The position numbers and the translations under genes were made by a program. DNA of 64,000 bases from Colias croceus (taxonomy: Eukaryota > Arthropoda > Insecta > Lepidoptera > Pieridae): positions 6,522,501 through 6,586,500 of the forward strand of contig NC_059556.1 in NCBI RefSeq assembly GCF_905220415.1, in the 5' to 3' direction. The notes beneath the pieces are model-generated. The model saw nothing but the letters and a program-made list of their open reading frames with translations. It ran no database searches and was not told the DNA's origin. Positions 1-13,300 of the stretch are shown in pieces; the stretch's first letter is position 1, and each line of letters begins with the position of its first letter.

Positions 1-2886
1 ACGAGTTAATATGTAGGCATCGAGAATATTTTGTAATAGAAGTGCGCCGTCGTATCGCTCGGGTGCGCATGGGCAAGTTATCGGAGCGAATACAAAGGGG
101 GCAGATAGTGCGGGGAGCTAACCGTCACCCGACCGTTACTAGTCCCCTAACTACTAGAAAAATAGTAAGACGCCTCGCTACGTATGGAAATTACAATTCG
201 CGTTCCAACATAAACAAGGAAGCGCTTAACTAGAGCTATCTCTCTGAATTTACTATTAAAGGAGATTAGTCTGGCCGCCCTAGACTGTAATGTAGGTTTA
301 AACTCGGGACTAACGTTAAGCCCCTAAAACTTCCCGCTCGCAAATCCGCTTATAGCTCGCTCTGCCAAATTGGCAAAGTTCTGAGTTCATTTTGTATGGC
401 TATGATACGGTGATCGTTTTAAATTGAAATATAATCCGCTTTCACGTAACTAAATTGTACTTTCACTGGAATTTGAGATGTTTGAATGTGTGTTTGAACG
501 ATCACTTTTGGGTTTGAGTGGCTGGGAGCTATTAAAACAAACTTAATATGATACATTAAGGCAAGCAACGGTAGGCGCCACGCGTCGGCGCAACAGGCGG
601 ATCAAAAGACTCAAGTGTCGACCTCATTGCTCATTGCACTATCCACTCCACGTACCTCCCACTCGAGCCGGCTTATCGTGACCCTCGAATCGGTAAAACG
701 GGAGTCGTAAAAATTATCCAAAAGTTATGAGCGATCACAAATAGCCCGAGATATCGTCCCTCATGTGAGCTATTAATTATTATCAATGAACGTAAAGGAG
801 TATCGATTTCTATTGTGAACGGATGCCGCACTGCGCTCGAAGAAGGTACGATTTTTCGAAGGCTTTCTCGAGGTCAGGTAATGACAAAAAGCGGCCTTCC
901 CCGAGGATGCTGCACGTGTTTGGGATCGAGCAAATATTTAACTGTTCCGACATCTGTTTCTATTCGAACGGAAATTAGGTGCGCGTGGGATTCGCGACTC
1001 GGCAGAAGGTAATATTCGTGAGAAATCCACTCTCGCTAACAATTAGGCGAAATTAAGCGGCCGTAAGGGTTTCTCTCGCGATGTTTACCCTATCATTAAG
1101 AAGGAGAATCGAGTCGAGATAATGTTGTCGGGACATGCAAATACGTTTCGGGATTGTTAAGCTTTCCCAGAAGGAGGGATACCGTTCGGCAGATGTGAGG
1201 CAATATCATGACACGGTCAACTACAGTGTTTATTTCGACTGTTCAGTTCTTGTTTAAAGGTGTTTTTGACCCGGTTCGCGGGCGCGTGTGTGCGTGGCCG
1301 TGTGTTACATGCAGTCGCGTCTCTCACTTTACACTTAAGTAATCGCGGATGTGTAAATGGAGCTTTGTTATGAAAATCGATTCAATTCAACGTTGATGTG
1401 AAACAGTAACAAAAATAGTTAGTATTTCTCGACCACAACTATTTACTTTTACCAGAAAATTGTGATTTCGCGGTTATCACGTCGCGTGGAGGCTCTATGG
1501 CGGTCTGTGGGGCGAGCGAGACGGCGCAATACACGGCGCGCGGTGCTCCGTCCCGCTCTGGCGTGTTTTTTTGCGGCGCCGGAGTGTGGGAACGCAGCGG
1601 CAGGTGGGGTTGCCGAGATTGCGACGCGACATCCGCTATACACAATGCATCTTGAGACGCACCGCTTTGTTTTACAAGACGCGATGTGTTTAACATACGT
1701 CAGAACTCCGTAATGACGTTTGAAACGTTTAGACTTTTTGCTATCCGCTGCGATTCATGCGATTGTGAAATCTAATTATTGAGGGCTACTTCCAGTCGTA
1801 TAGCTATCGATTGAATTTAAGAGGATGCAGCGATGAAAAATATATCAGAACGCGCTTAGGCGGTGATCTTTCCGGCTCTATTTACAAATTTAGCGGCATC
1901 CGAAAGTAAACAGACACGATCGGTCTCACGCTTGAAACTATGCGACAATACTCTCGTATACCTACACCGAGCGAGATATAAAATTGTGTACATATTTAAC
2001 TACTCTAGTTATTGTTAGAGGATAAATTCTCATAATTAATATTATATTGACCGCGGTTGCCCTCAACTCTGAACTGCACGTTAATTTTGGTCATTTATTT
2101 TATGCAATAAACTTTAACGATGATAGAAGATAAGATCTTAAATTTTATGTTGTTACCGAGTCTGTTATCAAACGATTTTATTAAGCACATTAACATTATT
2201 CATGTGAAAATTAAACAATTACTAATAAAATATTTCATAGTCGCCAGAATAACAGGAAGTGAAATAACCTTATATTTAATTAAGAGTTTCGTGAACTCAA
2301 GTGTCGTGTGATAGAGTCGGAATTAAGATATATTAGTTAATAAAGACGGGCAGGCGTTCGCGGCAGAATCCGCAGGGACCAGCCATCTTGATAGTCGCTT
2401 GATTTAGAGCTATATTTGCATGTAAATGTGAGATAAATGAGAAATTTTGCGTTAGGCGTAATGGAAAACTCTCAGTCAGCGTCCAAAGCTCGGTTCCCTA
2501 GGTATAAATGGGAGGTTGTGAACCTCCCTTGACCTCGATGAGTCACTAGGCGCGGGCTAGAAAGCCAGTTGGCATCCAAAAGGTCGGCTCTCCCAATTGA
2601 CTTTATAGAGGATGTTCGACCAAAATTTGTCACATAGTTTAATGAGGAAGAGAGAATTATTTTTATAATTTAGGCCATGCAGATCCGCATAACTATTGAC
2701 GTAATATATGTACCTTACGTAATTCGTAAAGCGATTCGTAAACTGCACCTCGCTTGGTATGTTTTGGCTAATGTCATCGCATTAATCTTGTAAAAAATTT
2801 ATTATCATAATAATCGTTAAATCTGCCCCTCGACGTGTCGGCGTGTTTACTCGTGTTATTTCGGGCACAATGTCGCGGGTACTTAC
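1..2886 (-). other. Delta intron 4, 5' part (runs off the window)
   Basis: Non-coding DNA following the donor GTAAGTA at 2886. I found no Cys-rich EGF-like exon on the minus strand, so the next Delta exon is outside the window. The stretch is fairly CpG-rich for an insect intron. It contains two matches to the Su(H) binding consensus YGTGRGAA (1017-1024 and 1585-1592, plus strand). It also holds a small 8-bp-arm hairpin at 2510-2528 (GGGAGGTT/AACCTCCC). No transposon fragment is recognisable. Open frames here look like chance frames in GC-richer patches. Confidence 0.8.
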
Positions 2887-3144
2887 GTTTGGAGCAGTAG
2901 TCTCCCGTCCAGCCGTGCTTGCAGACGATCTCGCCAGTCGACGAGCAGGTGTAATGGCCGAAGCCGTCGTCCCGGGGCCGGCAGAGCACCTCACAGCCGG
3001 GACCGTAGTAGTGCGCCGCGCACGTCACGCGGTACGAAAGCCTCAAGTGCGCGCCGCCGACACCACCCCATCGCTGCTCCTCCTCAATCCAAGGCCCTCC
3101 CACGTCAGCTATGCTCTGCTTCGTCATCCGCGCGATGAGTGTGT
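2887..3144 (-). CDS. Delta: Delta coding exon 4: linker and complete DSL domain
   Basis: 258 bases, phase 1 to phase 1, encoding residues 137-222 plus one base. The acceptor is TTTTTCCAG and the donor is C|GTAAGTA. The first half (DTLIARMTKQSIADVGGPW) is the MNNL-DSL linker. The second half is the Delta/Serrate/Lag-2 domain, with six cysteines at residues 178, 187, 191, 203, 211 and 220. It carries the signatures YYGPGC, CRPRDDGFGHYTC and GWTGDYC. The DSL domain is the Notch-binding module contacting Notch EGF repeats 11-12, so the Phe within RPRDDGF is a receptor-contact residue by family knowledge. The GGVGGA stretch in the linker is glycine-rich compared with the fly protein. The next exon, starting the EGF repeats, lies beyond the left edge. 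Confidence 0.97.
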
Positions 3145-6100
3145 CTGGAAAAATAAACATCACCTTAAAATCCACCTTACATCTTTTCGAGAAGATGCAA
3201 TTTTGCGCGGCTAATGAGATCGAAATCTCGTAAGCGCTTTAATTTGATAAGGAAAAAATACGTTTATCACCGTGGGAAAGGGTTATGGTAGCAAATTGAC
3301 CTGTTAACGTGGGCCGTTTGACGCCCGCATTCGAACGTGAGATTTCATTGTTCCCAAGCGTGATTCACTGTTTTGGTTCGTTGGCGGTATGATTGATTAA
3401 GAGTTTTAACATTTTTCAACCCGATATTATTATATAAGATTACCATTTATCGTAATAAAGATGTAACGTGAACTTGTTCCATAAAAACATTTAAAAGTGC
3501 CACTCCATTCATCAAGCTATGTGTAAGCGCGATGGGAAATCTCGGCGCAGGCCAGTTCCTACCTTATTTATTTCTCCTCGTGTATACGCTTTTATTCTTT
3601 TTGCCCCGACGTTACATTCCTAAGCTGGTAATCCCGACAGCAGATAAAATTAAACCAGACGCGAAACAAAATTAAAAGGTATATAAAAACGATCGATCCC
3701 AACTAATTTCGTGGCGTATGGCATTCGATAGCCAACGATTGTTCTTCGTTATTGTAGGTGTCAGCGATAAAGGAACCGGGTAATGAGATGAGGGTTATCT
3801 CTCATCGAATTCTTTTGTTGACATTTAATCGAAATTATTATGGATAAAATGAAGACAGGTTTCCATATTTGTATCGCGTGTATTCGTGTTGTACATTTAG
3901 TTGAATAAACAATATGTTAGATTACACATCTCCGTGAGATAAACGATACCTAATGTTGCTTACGCAATGATCTAGTAATAGAAGAACTCGATTTGAAATC
4001 GGGATTCCGCATAGTGCACAATTCAAGCTTACACCGATGGTATCTTAGCAATAAATCTGTAAGATAAAACGAACCTACCACTCGGAGTTCGCCCAACGAA
4101 AATACAATAAACATCAATAAATTCAAACCGCAATCGACTCGAATAGACCGCGTTAATCTTGTTTAAAGAAAATTTTAGCGTCTTCAGTTTAGAGCAAATG
4201 TATTTTCAATGCATATAATACTGTTTTAAATAAACGAGGGAAACTATACAGTTCTAAGAGACGTTAATAAAGTTTAGGGTTGAGGGAATTAGAAAAATGA
4301 TGTGTGGGAACGGAGCGCGCGCAATTTAGCTCGACTCCAAGGAATTATGGCAACCGTGCACTCAGGTACGCTAGGGCTGTGTTTTGTGCTATATGAAACT
4401 TTATAGCACTGCATTACTTAGTTCGTTTTTTAGCAAGAATAGGAAAGTACATGCCGTTTATGGCAACGTATTATTTTTCATTTTTCTTTTGCGCCAACCC
4501 TATAGTAAATTCGACTCGGTAAGCAATTTGTAGTAAAATTACAACAACAATTTATTCCTATACAGAGTCGTCAAAACCCTAAGATTCTCGTACCGTACAA
4601 ATTACACTCATCATTTTAAATCACAGCCGTAACGATATTAAATGAAGGTCTACCCTATCGCCTATTAATGTAGTTCCAATTTACAAATAAATAACACATT
4701 TAAAAAAGGAACTGGCTACGTGTATCGTACGTCGAATAGCATATAATTACGGGCCCAGAGGTCATTCAAATAAAACGTGAAAACAATAAAAGCAGAAAGC
4801 GAAATAACCAATAATTTGACTCGGCCTCTATCAGAAGCGGATTCGAATTTTAATATTGAAATATTAAAAGGATCCTTAGGGGAAGAAGGGATCCGATCAC
4901 GCGAGCTTCCGTCGGGCGAGTGTAGGCACCGGATGTGCTCTCGTTCATTATATTGTGGATTGACAACTCGCGGATCTGTATAATTAATCGATACACAAAT
5001 GAAAATGAAATCGATGGGTACCGTTCGATGTAATACGTGTTCTCGTCGATGTCTCGATTTCTCGCTTTGGTCACTCGCCTAACCGGCCCGTCGCCTCAAG
5101 CGCTGTGGGAAACAGAATCTCATGAATGGACTGAGCACACACGATGCACTCCTTTTGTTTATAAAACTGTCCACTTCTAACGTGTATTTCAATTTGAGTG
5201 CCACGTCTTGCAATGGATAAACAATCTTCAGACGCGAGGTCACTTGACGGAGGAGTTGCTCAACACGATTTGCGTTTCGACGATTCTAATTTGCTATTGT
5301 TTTTGGAAATGGTCTTTTTGTGTCGCAGATTTTATTGTGAAATTTTAAATTATTGCATTGCTTTTGCATTATTTAATAATTCCCTTCACTATGTATTAAG
5401 TTACAAAGAGAACTATACAAGTTTAATGTTTGCAAAGTCGTTATTGAGATAAAAGTCGAGCGAGCGTAAGTTGTCCATAGTTGCATCCCATGGCGAGCGC
5501 GCGGTAGCTGCCCTGCGGCGGATCCCGCACATAATTGCCTCTACGAATCTGTTATCAGTAGTGTCTTTCACACGCTCCCATTCTTGCTCCACTTACACGG
5601 AGGTGTAAATCGAGACAGTGCAATAATCGTAAACAGAGACGACTAAAACGAAACGGGACAGTGTTCTTCACCTATCCCGGGAGCACATGCTCGACATCTG
5701 TCAACACCACTTCCCGACAATGTTATCATAAATTGAGCCTTCCGTGGCGTCTTCCGTAATTTTTTACTCAATTCAAGCCCTACGACGACGAAAGATGAAG
5801 TGTAAACTAAAAATTCACTTCCTTGGAGCTATGTTTTTTAGTGTCGAGTAAACAATGCGTCGGGCCGTTAGTATCCAGGTGCGGCTTGCTCGCCTGCGGC
5901 AACAAAAGATTTCGGTGAAGGAGCGAGCGACTGCGTAAGAATTGCAAGCGAACCTAGCCATTGTCGCGGGGCTATTTGTTCACTCGAAGAATTCCTTTTA
6001 TTCATCCGTAAGCCTGCAATTTTCTATGCGCTCGTGTTTATCTGTGATATATTGGATTCTGCTGTGTCGCCATTATCAAAGACGTACTCCGTGAATGCGA

Positions 6101-7270
6101 TGGGGTGGTAATCGATTTAGGTAAATCGTTGGGAAATAGGAATGCAGCTGTTTGCTATTAGATAAAAAAGATTGTGTGATTTAATTAAGCATTAACCGGG
6201 CACAAACAGCGCGCATGTAACCTGTTATTATGGTTGATTAGATTTCTGTTGGTAACATTTCTCGGTAGTGCGTGGATGACGCCCATCGCTCCCGCGCTGT
6301 ATTAAAAATATACCCGTCCTCTTAAGCTATCCACTTCGGACGCTAATGATTTTCGGTAAACCGGCCCGTAGAACACACCTTCCCGTATCTCTAAATCTCT
6401 TTTAAGTAAATCACTGAGGTTTTTTGTTACTCGGTCAGAAGTAGTAATTATGTCGGTCAGAGTGCAACAGGATGAAAATCTAATTAAGAAGTGGGTGTTG
6501 CCAGACTTGTATACAAATTTTGTAAATTTTAAAATCGAATTCTGTTCGCTATGTTTTTTTTTTGTCGATGTTTTATTTATTTGGGTTTGTTATGAAATCG
6601 GATACGTGCAGCGAATTATACTGATGATGTATTTACTGTAAGCTCTGCGGTTACATTTTATTGGGATCGTTTTTTTGGTCACGCCATGTCGCATGTACGC
6701 GCCGAACCTGTCGATTCTATAATGGCCGTTTATACTTCGTGATATCGTAAAACGGTGAACTTTGAATATCGATTCCATCAATTTTCAATTGCTCTAAATG
6801 ATTGATATCTACAATTGTGTGCGTCCATGTAGTATGTCATCGTCGTGTTTACGAGAATCGTAAAAAATCTAAATCATTATTATGTTCGGTTCGTGCAAGA
6901 CGAGTAGTCGATGAGAACGTTATTTTTTTCGTCTATCGGTCAACGGCCATCGGAATATATTAGAACATTTCTACTAAATTTTCGTCCTACAGAAGGCTGA
7001 GTTTATTAGAATACGGCGTGCATTGCGAAGCGGCTCACGCGCGCCGCCGCGTGCTTTGAACACCAATCGTCCATACCATGGGAAAATTTTTGTCTTCCAC
7101 GATATGATAATATAAGCATTCAAATATACATACTGTCCGTTAAATGCACGATAAACACCCAGAATTACAGTGAAACTCGAATGTGAGCGAGTCGTGACGG
7201 ACGTGTTTTGAATTTTACAAAAATTTTCATTTTAGTCATAACTGCATTCGTATTAAATAATGCAACTCAC
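3145..7270 (-). other. Delta intron 3 (4.1 kb)
   Basis: Bounded by donor GTGAGT at 7270 and acceptor CCAG at 3145. No coding exon or clear mobile element is visible. Three Su(H)-type motifs occur at 3271-3278, 4303-4310 and 5104-5111 (CGTGGGAA or TGTGGGAA, all plus strand). The stretch is CpG-rich relative to the right half of the window. Confidence 0.85.
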
Positions 7271-7331
7271 CATCAGATCTTGACGTCTCGTTCGTGTCGT
7301 GCCACGCTTCCACTATGAGCGAGAAGGTGCC
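7271..7331 (-). CDS. Delta: Delta coding exon 3: end of MNNL domain
   Basis: A 61-base micro-exon encoding residues 117-136, GTFSLIVEAWHDTNETSRSD, plus the first base of codon 137. It enters in phase 0 after a TTTTTCAG acceptor and leaves in phase 1 at G|GTGAGT. GTFSLIVEAWHDTN is near-invariant in insect Delta and completes the last beta strands of the MNNL domain. The flanking residues from exon 2 (DFTWP) and exon 4 (DTLIARMTKQ) run on without a gap. NET is a potential N-glycosylation sequon. The exon is too short to stand out as an open frame but is unambiguous by motif and splice phase. Confidence 0.95.
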
Positions 7332-10300
7332 CTGAAAAACAAAACATTGTTACAACATTGCATTATACACTTATCAGACTAAAACAAAGAAGCGATGCGG
7401 GCTAACGTAATGCTATTTCAATGTTTCAATGTTTCTAAGCCCGCAGCGAGATGAACCGAGATATCCCGCCATCTTAGAGACCTTTAAAAATGGGCGCGCC
7501 GCAGCGAGCATTTCAAATATTTCCCTTACTTTACGACGTCGCTCTGTATGGTGGATGAGTGTAAATTAACAACACGATAGACAGGTGAACCCAAGAGCAG
7601 ATGGCTGAATTGTTTTATACGAGCTAAAAATACACAACGCGTAATACGACTGTTGCTACTTAAACCACCCAATATGGAATCGTGTAATGTTTCCGTGCGA
7701 TGGTAAAAAAACGGGTGCGTATCAGATAGTGAGCTATTGACATTTGTCCATGTTGACTCAAGGAGGCGAAACGGCAGTCCAAAATCGATTATCAGTGATA
7801 ACACAAGTCAACAAGCTTGTAGGCGCCTCGAACTTATCAATGCCTTTATGACCACAATTTAATTTGGTATCATGCAAAAATGCTTTCTGTAACGCTACGT
7901 TCTCGAGAACCGGTTTCGATCATCATGAACGATGTACGCGGTATACAATGTTCGACCTTTAATAGATATAAAACACTTAATTGATAGTCACCCCTCGACT
8001 GGTATTTCGGTGCTATACTTTTTGCTACATCGCTTTTAAATTACATCAGAAATGTATATCATTGTAATACATCTTTAACCTTGTAATTTATAATTGCTTG
8101 CAGCCGCCGCCGCGCCGATGTATGCGGAGAATCGTATAGGTACATTTTACGATAATAGCAATGTAAATATCGTAGAAATCGGAAACGGGTCACGTGATAT
8201 CAATAACGTAATCAGACATCGGCATTCGGCGCGGTCTAACGTCCAAGATGGGCCCGAGATGGCCGTAAGGTCCGAACGCAATTAGACACTATACACATGT
8301 CAAGATGCAGCTGCCACGGATGTGTAGGGTCACCGTTTTATAAGATCACCACACGGCCTAAGGAGTGATTCAGATGTGACAGATGTCCCCCGGCTTCAAT
8401 TAGCTCGATGAATGAAAACATCATTTGCATCGAGAACTAACAATGAAACATTTGCATAGGAACTGATACGTCTTGTGAACTCATTGTGGGATGAAAATCA
8501 ATAGTAGAAATCATTTTCTCAACGTCGCAAGATCGCTGCGCTGTTTTTACGGTCGCAATTAAAGCTTTCGATATTGAGTTTTGACGATTATGCGAACGGA
8601 CGTGTTATTGCTCTTGCATACTGATCGGTACGAAATTCTGTAGCTTCCTTTCTCGTTGCAAAACAATGGATTAGTATATGATTTGTTTTTGTGATCGAAT
8701 ACATCGTACGTATTGATTTGTTAATCGAATAAGGAGGCATTTCGGTCAGCTGTAGTTGAATGTCGGTTCCCACGACGGTGACTCGACGCTGCTCATAAAA
8801 AGTCAACGCGTACGTGAAGCAGGTAGCGGTGTAGGTACAACTATTTATTATTACTATGAAATTTATATCATACATAGGTATGGTATGTTACCTAAATTAA
8901 ACTTTAAGCTAAATCACTTGACCGTTCGCTCGATTTCGATCCATTGTTATATTTCGAGTACAAATTATATTTATTCGTTAATTACAAGTTATTTATGGCA
9001 TCGTGAGATCGGACCGTAACGACGCGTTTACTATCCACGCGTTAAATTATATTACAAAACTTAGATGATAACTGAATGCAGTGGATTTGATAATCGTTTT
9101 ATAGGGGTACTCAGAGGATGCTCCCATATCGGCTTTTCGTTTTTAATTAGTTACAAGGATACGTGGGAACGTCGTTAGAGACAATTGTCAGTCGTTCGTT
9201 TCGACAAAGGATAATCAGGTGAGGATTTGGACATCTTCCGTGCACATGGGCTTGCCATTGTTGGCTTTTACGGTATGTAATTGTTTTGGGAAATGAAAGC
9301 GGTCGAAATCGCAACAGATGTTTCGTATTTGTTTTCATTAATACTTAATGCCGTCGAAAGTAACAATGGCCTGCCGTTTTTACAATCATTAGGTTAGCTC
9401 ATATTTAATCTGGGCAGCAAATGTTAACGATAACAAAGGGCATTCGTTTTCTAGTTTCGACACGAGAATATCTAGCTATTTGGAACGACCAGCCAAGTGG
9501 AGGAGTCGTGATTTCATATTTCACACTTCACTAGTGTGGTAACATCGTCTTGCCTTAGACAGGTTTTTTTACTGAACATCCCGACGTGCATCGCGGCTAA
9601 TTGAATGTTATGCGTTGGGAATAAGGTCGATTATGCAGTGCAACAGGTTTTTACCTTCGTTGATGTGGTCGAGTGTTTTCGAAGCATACGTCAAATTAAA
9701 AGATATGCAAATTTCAATGTCTGCCCGATACAGAACTTGTAGCGTGAAGTATTAAAGCGTTTCAAACGCGTATAATCCAAATTATTAATGCTTTTAATTA
9801 AGTTTATCTCATTCTATTTTAGCATCGACGATTGTCCAGATCGTTGACCCGATGAATCATATCACTGTATTAGATCCTTAAGTATTCATAATTTATTCAG
9901 TATAAATAATGTCATAACATTTAATGTCCCGTGTGAATGTGAGATTTAATGTACAAATATTATCATATAAAAATAACCAGGTCGACATTTTATTGGCGAC
10001 TGTACATGAGCATTCGGTTAGAATGCTAAGTAGATTCGTGGTAAACGCGAGTAACTGGTGAGCGGTACCGTGTCTATTTCATATACGATTCAATTGAAAA
10101 TACCTACACCGTGCTACAGTAAGTGGCGGATAGGATTACTTTAAATCGGCCGGGTTATACTTGTATGTGTATTACACGTTTGCGCACTGCATATAGACAA
10201 AAGACGTTCTCAAAGCATGAGAGTATAATCTATGACGTTCCATATTCAAATTGTTAGCGAAGAAAATCCTTCTTGTTAATATTAAATGGCGTGGACTAAT

Positions 10301-13300
10301 GGAACCGTAAATTTAAAAAAGGAACATTTAAATCATCGTATGATAAGAGCGTTGGTATTCGGTTGCCAGACATATATGTATTCTTTTTTTCAATAAAAAC
10401 TTCTTGAAATATAGGAGTAACATAATTTTATTTGACATGTTTTATTTGTAAACGAATAAATCTGAGATAAGTTCTAATGGATGATTGTATTATTAATACA
10501 CTCATTAAATAAATTGGATGCTCACGTTTTATTCCAAAATAAGATATAACACTAAAACTTAAAACTTTAAGTTTTAATTTGTTTAATTGAATGCATCAAA
10601 TTAACCGCTCTAATTAGATTAAGCCCGTTAAAAATTTCACACGCCAATCATGAAGAAACGGCCATTATCGTAGCTATAAAGTGCAACACAGACGACAAAG
10701 TAAATGTACTGACCGGAGAGAAAAATGAACCGAGCTTCATAATAACAGGATTAATTACCTCATCCACTTTACTCGGAAACATTAAAAAGTTGGAAAGCGG
10801 GCCGTAATTCAAACGAAACTTTATGCCTTACACTGTGACGCTACAAAACTAGAAAGCAGAAATTTGTTGTAATCTCAAAATTTCTGACTTCTGTAACTTA
10901 GACATTACCAATTTATCGCCCTCAATTACAATCCTCAAAAAAGGGGACTCGAAAGGAATTTGGATGTTTTGGAAGCGCACTGCAAAAGGAGGAGTCTTAA
11001 ATCTTAATTTCACATGGCCTCACCGGCCGCGGCATTTCGGAGACGAATGGTAACCCGGGACTCGAGGAATTCCAAAAATGAAAATGCTGGCCATAAACAA
11101 CAGAATGATTTGAATGAATAAGAATTAAAAAAGCGGGGCGTAGTTAACAAATTTTGGGAGATGTCGGCTCCGAGATAAGATGGGTCGATCGTTGAAACCG
11201 AAACCGCATCGGACAAATCTGAAGATCTGTTCATCCGGATTTCAATGACGTACCTAATACAAGTTTGGACATGATTCTTTCGATTCGTATCTCAGTTTTT
11301 TACTAATCCACTTTGCATACCGCCGCCATTTAAATAAATCTATACACCGATGAGTAAGAATCTAGTTATAAATGGGATTAGAAAATCTTTGTATTCTCGT
11401 CATAGGTGAGTAGATAAATAAACCGACGTTACATCGGCGATGTTTGAGCGGACCTAATTCGCAGCAGACGCGTTTACGTTCTCGGAATGAGTGGATTTTA
11501 ATAGCGAATATTAATGTCTGTTCTTTCATAGTAAATCAATGGTCTAATTTGTGGCGGTCGTACGGCCTTTGTCACGTCTATAAATTTAACGAAATATGTT
11601 TGACGCATAGATAGTAATGGCAGGGATTTATTCGCGCGGTCGCGGATACGAGCGGGGCATGTGAGCCGCTCGCATTGCTACACAGGATTCCTAGAAACTG
11701 CGCGCGTGTGATGAATAAAGACTGGAACGCGAGGAATTCCATCATTGCAGATTTGAGGGCTATCCGCGCCCTTACTGTACGTGAGAAAGCATCCAGACGC
11801 CCGCCGTTCGAGCCAATAAAAATGGAATGTAGACACCGCTTTATACGAACTATTTTGGAACTGCGAATCGATATCCAACACTACATTATTGCTACTACAA
11901 AAAATCGTTACATCCTGACCACAATAAATCGGGCTTTTTGAACAATTTTATTAGCCGCCATAAATGTTAGAGACGCAGTTAAAATGTCAGAAACTGACCG
12001 TAAACGAGCGTTCATTTGAAAAAGGAGTGTTTTCTTTAGCGTTCCGTAGACGCGCCATAATAACAAGATCGGTAAACTTTATTGTCTATTCACTCTCTTG
12101 ATGAGCTTATTCTCTTTATCTGCCCGTCTAAGATTAATCATTATTTACAATCGCCGATGCCGGGATCCCATCGAGATGTTATTTTAGTACCCGAAGTGCA
12201 CTCCAGCACTCCACATAATTGAGTCTATTGTTCGTTATGTTTATTTTGGTAATTTTGCATGAAATTCACTAATCGTCGGGTCGAATACCTGTTCAGTGGC
12301 TCCGAACAATGCAATCTAGTAATTATACACGCTCCGATTAATTAAATTTGATACATATTAAACGATCGGCGGAATTGCGAACGCTATCGTCTTGGGCTAC
12401 TCTTACGAGGAATTTCATTTCGCAATCTTTTTGTTCGAGTTTAATTGCTGTTCGTTGGAAAGAGATAAAAGACGATGTCGAAGAGGGAACGATGGAATAA
12501 GGCATTCCATAGCTTCGGTGGATTATTAAAAGAAGCGGATGTAGGGGTAGGTATTTTAAGAGCGACGCGAGCGGATTGAGATAAAGGAAATTATTAAGAG
12601 CTCTCTGGGATAAAAAGTCCATAGGCGGAAGTTACACCGGCTATAGTTCGTGCGATCGTATCGCGTTACTGCGAAGCGACTAACGCTAGAACGTTTCACA
12701 ACCAGCGAATCACATGTGAATATATATAATCGGTAATTGTTATAGCATTTAGCGTCCTTTTGTCGAGATAAAAGCGTGAAGCATTAATTGCTTTCCAATA
12801 GAAATGCCGCTAGGATAGAAATGCACTCACACGCACGACAATGTATCGAGACGTCAGCCGGGTACCGTATTGTTTTAGCCGTGACGTCACACGTCAACTT
12901 CTCCGAACCGAGCTCGTCCTACAATATTTCATACATGTCGACATTACGGAGATACCACACTTTCATTTAAATTTTTACAAACATTTAGAGCGTGAAACTA
13001 TTGACGAAACATGCAAAATAACTAACAATCTCTAGAATTAGTTACGCCGTTGCTTACTCTACTTGTTTCACAGACGTATGTTTCTACATACACATTAAGC
13101 TTGTTAACTTTCTGTGAAACTGAAAGGCGTAACTCTTATTGCTTGCGACATTAAACTGTATAAAATAATTCATCGTTAGCGTGAATATGTAAGTAAGGCA
13201 TCGACGGAATAGATAAAAACAAATATGAGCGTAAATGCTTAGTTCTATGATTTAATTAACCTTAATTAGGTAAGAGCACGCCACTTCTTGTCAGCGTCTC

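Noticed and set aside
1462..1713. Plus- and minus-strand frames near 1.45-1.7 kb as EGF-repeat exons of Delta
   Set aside because: No C-x-N-G-G-x-C type EGF motifs or matching phase-1 splice acceptor are present.
2843..3214. Plus-strand open frame of 123 residues
   Set aside because: It is the antisense shadow of the Delta DSL exon.
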